Origin: Purshia tridentata
Lineage: Eukaryota > Streptophyta > Magnoliopsida > Rosales > Rosaceae
Direction: 5' to 3'
NCBI GenBank assembly: GCA_003254885.1
Contig: QANT01006718.1
Location: 1 to 23,086 of the forward strand
DNA length: 23,086 bases
In this document: one piece after another, positions 18,932 through 23,086 of the stretch
Layout: each line of letters begins with the position of its first letter
Numbering within the stretch: the first letter of the stretch is position 1
The notes under the pieces: model-generated
Told to the model about the DNA's origin: nothing
The model's input: only the letters and a program-made list of their open reading frames with translations
The model's database searches: none
Translations under genes and position numbers: made by a program

Positions 18932-19524
18932 GCGTTCTTCAACTTCGAGAAAACCCCAACCTTGCACGAGTTCTCGAATTGGAGTCCTGTATACCCAATT
19001 AATTTTCCAATAATTCAACCAAAAAATAATAATAATTAACTAAATATAGAAAATATAAGAATAATATTTGGAGAAAAAGAAGAAAGAAAGAAAGAACGAC
19101 TTACTGGAAGCCATGGATTATACCCTAAGCATCTAAATAGTAGTTATGAGTTTGTTATTAGGGTTTTTGAGTTTTGGGAAGAGAGGAAAAAAGAGAGAAA
19201 ATTAGGATTTTGATGTGTAAGAAACTAAAATCAAATAAACAGAAGAAGATAAAACTAAAACCCCTAATAGTTGTATACCTTCAATCTTAGAATAATCGAA
19301 GCCAGTGAGTGGCAACTGCAAGTTCTTCTCCAGAATCACGGATCACCTCTCTGGCTCTCTCTGTCTCAAGCGAACATCTAGTCTTTGAGGAAAGATGATG
19401 GATACTGGAGAGTCTTAAGACTCTTGACAGACGAGAGCTTGAAAGAGAGAGAGAGACTAAGAGGGTGAATCAGTGATGAGGTTTCTTAACACCATCAACT
19501 GCAGCTCGGCCCATCCAAGTGAGA
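18928..19524 (-). pseudogene. Truncated eIF6 5' fragment, right arm
   Basis: It mirrors the left copy on the minus strand: CT-rich leader, leader intron, exon 1 at 19114-19105 (ATGGCTTCCA), GTAAGT donor, acceptor ACAG and exon 2 from 18986. The coding start would be MASRLQFENSCKVGVFSKLK and the homology stops after NAY at 18928. The frame then runs antisense through the spacer to a stop near 18887. Both arms share insertions relative to the native gene (a 7-bp piece after the leader donor and about 22 bp in the leader containing GTGATTCTGGAGAAGA), so both descend from one common copy. Confidence 0.88.
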
Positions 19525-19572
19525 GAGAGAGAGAGAGCGAGAGCGAGAGAGAGAGAGTGAAAGCAAGAGAGA
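19524..19572 (+). repeat. GA microsatellite upstream of right eIF6 fragment
   Basis: A run of GA dinucleotides with GCGAGAGCGA interruptions mirrors the left CT run but differs in interruption pattern and length, as expected for independent slippage after duplication. Confidence 0.8.
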
Positions 19573-20725
19573 CAATTTTAGGTAGAGACAATTTAAGTTA
19601 AGCCCAAGGAGTTTGGGTCTGGCTCATATATTTAACAGATAATTAGAAATAAGTACAATTTTGGAGGGTCATTCAAACTAAAATCATATAAAAATTTAGA
19701 TTTATACTTAAATCCAATTTTTTAGGCTGAGGTCCAAAAAATAGACTTTTTGAATTTTTACTCATATTATCTCTCAATATTAAGATAATTAATATCAATT
19801 AATTTTTAAAATTATGAAAGATAATATCCATTAGGAAATTTTTAATTTTTACATTTTTAATTAAAACATTCAAGATTATCTAGTTTTTATGTTTTTAATT
19901 TGAAATAATAAAAGATAATATTCTTTTAAATTATACAAATATATAAAAAATACATTAACTCACAAAATATAAAAAAAAACAAATAATAAAAAAAGTATAT
20001 ATATGTACATTTCAATTGTACCAATACCTAGGTAGGAATATATATTCAAACTGCTTCATTTCTCGGGTTTTTAGGGTAAATCTCCATCTTTTCACCTCAT
20101 CCCTTCCTAGGGTATAAAATGGGTTCGGTAAAGGCGTTGTGTTAAGGTTTAATTCCAAGATTTTGGGCTCAACAAGCGAGAGCCGATCGATCGTTTGGTA
20201 CAATTAAATCCCAAAATTAATTCTAAGATAATATAATAATATTATAATATATAATGTAATATAATATAATAATATTAAGGTAATATAAAACTGGGATAAT
20301 ATTAGGATAATATTAAAATTTAAATATCATTAATTTTAGGATAATATTATACATTTTTTAAATTAAAAACATTTGGACAATATTTTTAGACCTCAGTCAA
20401 ATATAAAAAAACATTAAGGTATTAGTCTAAGAGATGAGGAAAAAATGGACCGGCCTATGAAGCACTTTATATTTAAAGCCTAGGCCAGGCATGGCCGAAG
20501 CATCTGGCTCATTCGTGCTCGTGTCATGCCTTAAATGGACTAGCCCAGGAATCTTTTGTTTTTTTTTTTTTGGTTATGGTGAAAAAATTGATTTCTTAAT
20601 ATTTTTCTAGTTTATAATTAAATAATAACATGTTTTGCATGAAATTAAATATTATTATTAAAAAGTTATCTAAAATCGGAAAAAACAACGTTAAAAGAAT
20701 CATGCCTAATTTAGGCCAATCTCAT
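19573..20725. other. AT-rich block, right arm
   Basis: This is the mirror of the left AT-rich block. It contains an extra segment near 20480-20512, GGCCAGGCATGGCCGAAGCA and neighbouring bases, that is absent at the matching left position (about 17312). A 63-codon minus-strand frame at 20012-20203 has no family features. No gene is recognised. Confidence 0.55.
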
Positions 20726-21330
20726 GCTTTAGCTTCGACACACTTGGTAAAGTAATTAGTGGCAACAAGTATGTAAGCCTGCCCATTCGAGGAAGATGGA
20801 TAAATTTTCCCAATGATGTCCATTCCCCAACCTCTAAATGGCCATGGTATGATTACAAGATTCAAAGGTACGGTTAGGACCCTCTAAATCGGGCCCTATA
20901 GTTGACATGCGTAGTATCTTTAAGGATAGTCGGCCAATAGTAGTCGTATCTCCTTAATAACCATCTAGTCTTTTGACCGGACTGATGGGCTCCACAAATC
21001 CCTTCGTGAACCTTGGCCATGGACCAAAGTGTTTCTGCTTTACTCTAGCAAGTAGAAGATCATCATATCCCTTTCTATACAAATCGGTTTAGTAAATGAC
21101 ATAATTCCGGCCATGATATTTGACCTTTTGGTCATGCTCACCGTTTGGATTATAGTGATATTTGATGAACGCGTACCTCCAATCATTTTCTTCTACTTCC
21201 AAGTCTAGAATTTCAAGGGGAATATCTTGGTCTATTATAGTCGAAAGACTTCTTTTCTTAATCCTAATTACTCACCGGGATTCTCCCTCCTTGATTCCTA
21301 CTTCATATGCCATTTGAGCCATTTCTTTGG
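20726..21330 (-). pseudogene. Truncated integrase remnant, right arm
   Basis: The minus strand shows the same zinc-binding and early core blocks as the left arm, including the GWGMDIIGKIYPSS equivalent near 20830 and the FTKCVEAKA equivalent near 20730-20755. It is truncated at the same base relative to the AT-rich block. Stops and substitutions differ in part from the left arm. Confidence 0.82.
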
Positions 21331-22110
21331 CTTCGGCATTCCTTCTCCTTGGTTGCTATTCAAAAGTTATACAGTCGAATTTGAATGCATATTGCCCGAC
21401 CAATAATCAAGGCCTCGCATTCGGCCTGATTGTTAGTACATTTGAAATCCAATTTAAAGGTAAACTGGAAAGTCTGTCCTTCGGGCATTTCGATTACTAT
21501 TCCAGCTCCGGTCGACTCTTGAGTTCTCGACCCATCGAAACTCATGGTTCAAAGGTTATTTCACATGGTTCGAATGTACAACACTCCTATCTCGACCTCC
21601 TTAACATCTTCAACAAGAGTAGATGGGTGATGTGCTAGAAAGTCGGCCAAGGCTTCACCTTTTACAAACTTTTGAGGTGCATACTAGAAGGTAAATTCTA
21701 ACAGTGCCATTATCCATTTCCCTATACGGCCATGTATAATGGGTCGTGCAAGCATGTATTTGATTAAATCGGTCTTGAATATTATGTAAATAACCGATGG
21801 TAACATGTAATGTCTTAGCTTGATTGTACTGAAATATAAAGTTAAGCATAGCTTCTCTATGATTGTATATCTCTCTTCCACTTCGGTCAGAATCCAACTT
21901 AGGTAGTACATGGCCTATTCTTTCCCAGCCTCGTTATCTTGAGCTAACAAACTCCTGATGGACTTCTCAGCTGCCGACATGTATAACTTTAGAGGTTTAC
22001 CCCTTTTTGATGGTGTTAAGATTGGAGGTGTTGAAAGGTATTGTTTAATTGAGTCAAATCCCTCTTGATGTTGTGTTTCCCAAAAAACTCCTCCCTTTTT
22101 AGTCAATAGG
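21331..22110 (-). pseudogene. Dual RNase H remnant, right arm
   Basis: On the minus strand the archaeal-type RNase H is at about 21360-21545 (MSFDGSRTQESTGAGIVIEM and CTNNQAECEALIIG). The Gypsy RNase H precedes it at about 21655-21911, with YYLSWILTEVEERYTIIEKL in one frame and its continuation in another. A piece of the RT connection region lies at 21915-22106 (FWETQHQEGFDSIKQYLSTP). GIVIEM is better preserved here than in the left arm, where a stop follows MPKG. Confidence 0.85.
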
Positions 22111-23086
22111 GTGGAAAAAGACTACACCTTTCTAGCCGAGTTGAATATGAATTCTCAAGAAGTTCACTCTATCGTGGAATGATTGTAGTTCCATGTTGTT
22201 TCGTGGAGGTAGGGCTTCGATCAGGGCTTTAGCCTTATTTTTATCTATTTTAATCCCCCGTTGCTGTACCAAAAAACAAAAGAAATTTTCGGCCGATACT
22301 CTAAACGCACATTTCAACGGATTCATTTTCAAATTGTGGAGCCTCATCCTTTCGAAGGTAACCTTAGGTCGGCCAGATAAGTTTGTTTCTTTGATTTTAC
22401 CACAACATCATCAACATAGACTTCCACATTTTTGCCGATCTATTCATGGAAAATTAAATTCATTGTCTGTTGGTACGTGGCCCCAACATTCTTCAAACCG
22501 GAAGACATAATTACCCACTTATATGAATTGAGTGCCCTTGGGCATCAGAATGCGGTTTAATGAGTGTCTTCTTCAACTATAAAAATTTGGTTGTAGCCAA
22601 CATGAACTTCCATGAAGGATAACAAGTCATGCTTTGCCGCCCCATCGACTAGGAGGTTGGCCACAAGCATTGAGTATTCATCTTTCCGAGTTGCTAGAGG
22701 AGGTCGGCCACATGCATCAATCCAAACTCTTAATTTCTCATTTTTCTCAATAAAAGGTACAATATTGGACAACCATTCTACATAACGAGGCGTCCTTATG
22801 AATTTGGCCTTTAATAGACGTACAATTTCATCTTTAATTCCTAATTGTACCTTGGTGGAAAACCTTTGAGGTGGTTGCCTACAAGGTTTACAATTTGACC
22901 GTAACTGGAGTCAGTATTCTACTAATGATCGATCTAAACCAAGCATTTCATCATAGGTCCATGCGAAGCAATCTTCAAGCTCTTTAAGCAATTCTTCCAA
23001 TTCCTTCCGCATGACCAGTGTCAGCAATTTACTTATGAAAAGTACCCACGCGCTTTCGGCCGTTCCTAGGTTGATCTTATCTAGGG
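22111..23086 (-). pseudogene. Reverse transcriptase remnant, right arm, cut by window end
   Basis: On the minus strand the RT starts beyond the window and is visible as SNIVPFIEKNEKLRVWID near 22765, a good copy of DEYSMLVANLLVDGAAKHDL, the YVDD-containing segment near 22415-22430, and RLHNLKMNPLKCAFRVSAEN at 22290-22347. Stops shared with the left arm include the one before CPRALG and the one before IGKNVEVY. A stop after EEDTH is private to this arm. It cannot encode an active enzyme. Confidence 0.85.

Larger units (their letters stand above)
18928..23086 (-). repeat. Right arm of the giant inverted repeat, cut by window end
   Basis: This arm is the inverted counterpart of 14686-18853. It starts GTAAGCGTTC at 18928-18937, pairing exactly with GAACGCTTAC at 18844-18853, and is still matching when the window ends with CTTATCTAGGG. 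Order of content is the mirror of the left arm. It has private differences such as an extra segment of about 30 bp near 20480-20512, a single copy of the 43-bp unit, and its own stop codons. Confidence 0.95.

Noticed and set aside
22193..22510. 105-codon plus-strand frame in the right arm
   Set aside because: It is antisense to the reverse transcriptase remnant and is explained by it; the same applies to 21327-21638, which is antisense to RNase H.
14686..23086. The palindrome as an assembly artefact
   Set aside because: The arms differ by about 6% where aligned and by several indels and private stops, which a mirrored contig would not show. Final proof needs spanning reads.

Overview
The window looks like nuclear DNA of a flowering plant, probably a dicot. 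It is AT-rich intergenic sequence with GT-AG introns, an intact plant-type eIF6 gene, foldback MITEs and remnants of two kinds of Ty3/Gypsy LTR retrotransposon. One ambiguous base (n, 5233) shows it is a draft assembly. No species can be named from the sequence alone.

Layout. 1-4630: mostly gene-poor sequence holding a foldback MITE (763-1054), a doubtful small plus-strand exon (1878-2026), a TATA-bearing stretch that may be LTR-derived (about 1945-2350), and one well-preserved minus-strand exon of a plant DUF218-like protein (2602-2805) whose partner exons I cannot find. 4631-6391, minus strand: a complete six-exon eIF6 gene (245 codons plus stop), with a leader intron and a CT-rich upstream region to about 6770. 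6796-7173: a second foldback MITE with a nearly perfect 9-bp target duplication. 7826-8310: a 27-bp minisatellite. About 8690-13845: a decayed, apparently chimeric Ty3/Gypsy element with an LTR-like 5' part, tRNA-Met primer site, broken gag, no pol, a purine tract, and a roughly 1.9 kb 3' LTR of different sequence. 13846-17093: a dead second Ty3/Gypsy element (protease, RT, RNase H, a second archaeal-type RNase H, integrase N-terminus), Tat-like.

The main discovery is a giant near-palindrome. From 14686 to the end of the window the sequence is an inverted repeat: left arm 14686-18853, right arm 18928-23086, with only 74 bp between them; the right arm runs off the window. Each arm carries, from outside in: the Tat-like pol remnant, about 1.15 kb of AT-rich sequence, a CT/GA microsatellite, and a copy of the 5' part of eIF6 (upstream region, leader, leader intron, exon 1, intron 1 and part of exon 2). 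The two eIF6 fragments meet head to head at the centre, roughly 12 kb from the intact gene. The arms differ by scattered substitutions, indels and private stop codons, so this is unlikely to be an assembly mirror.

Inference: transcription from either captured eIF6 upstream region would cross the centre and yield a long foldback RNA matching the eIF6 leader and first exons. That makes it a candidate natural hairpin-siRNA locus able to act on the neighbouring eIF6 gene, and a possible early stage of MIRNA birth by inverted duplication. This is a structural prediction; transcription and small RNAs cannot be read from the sequence.
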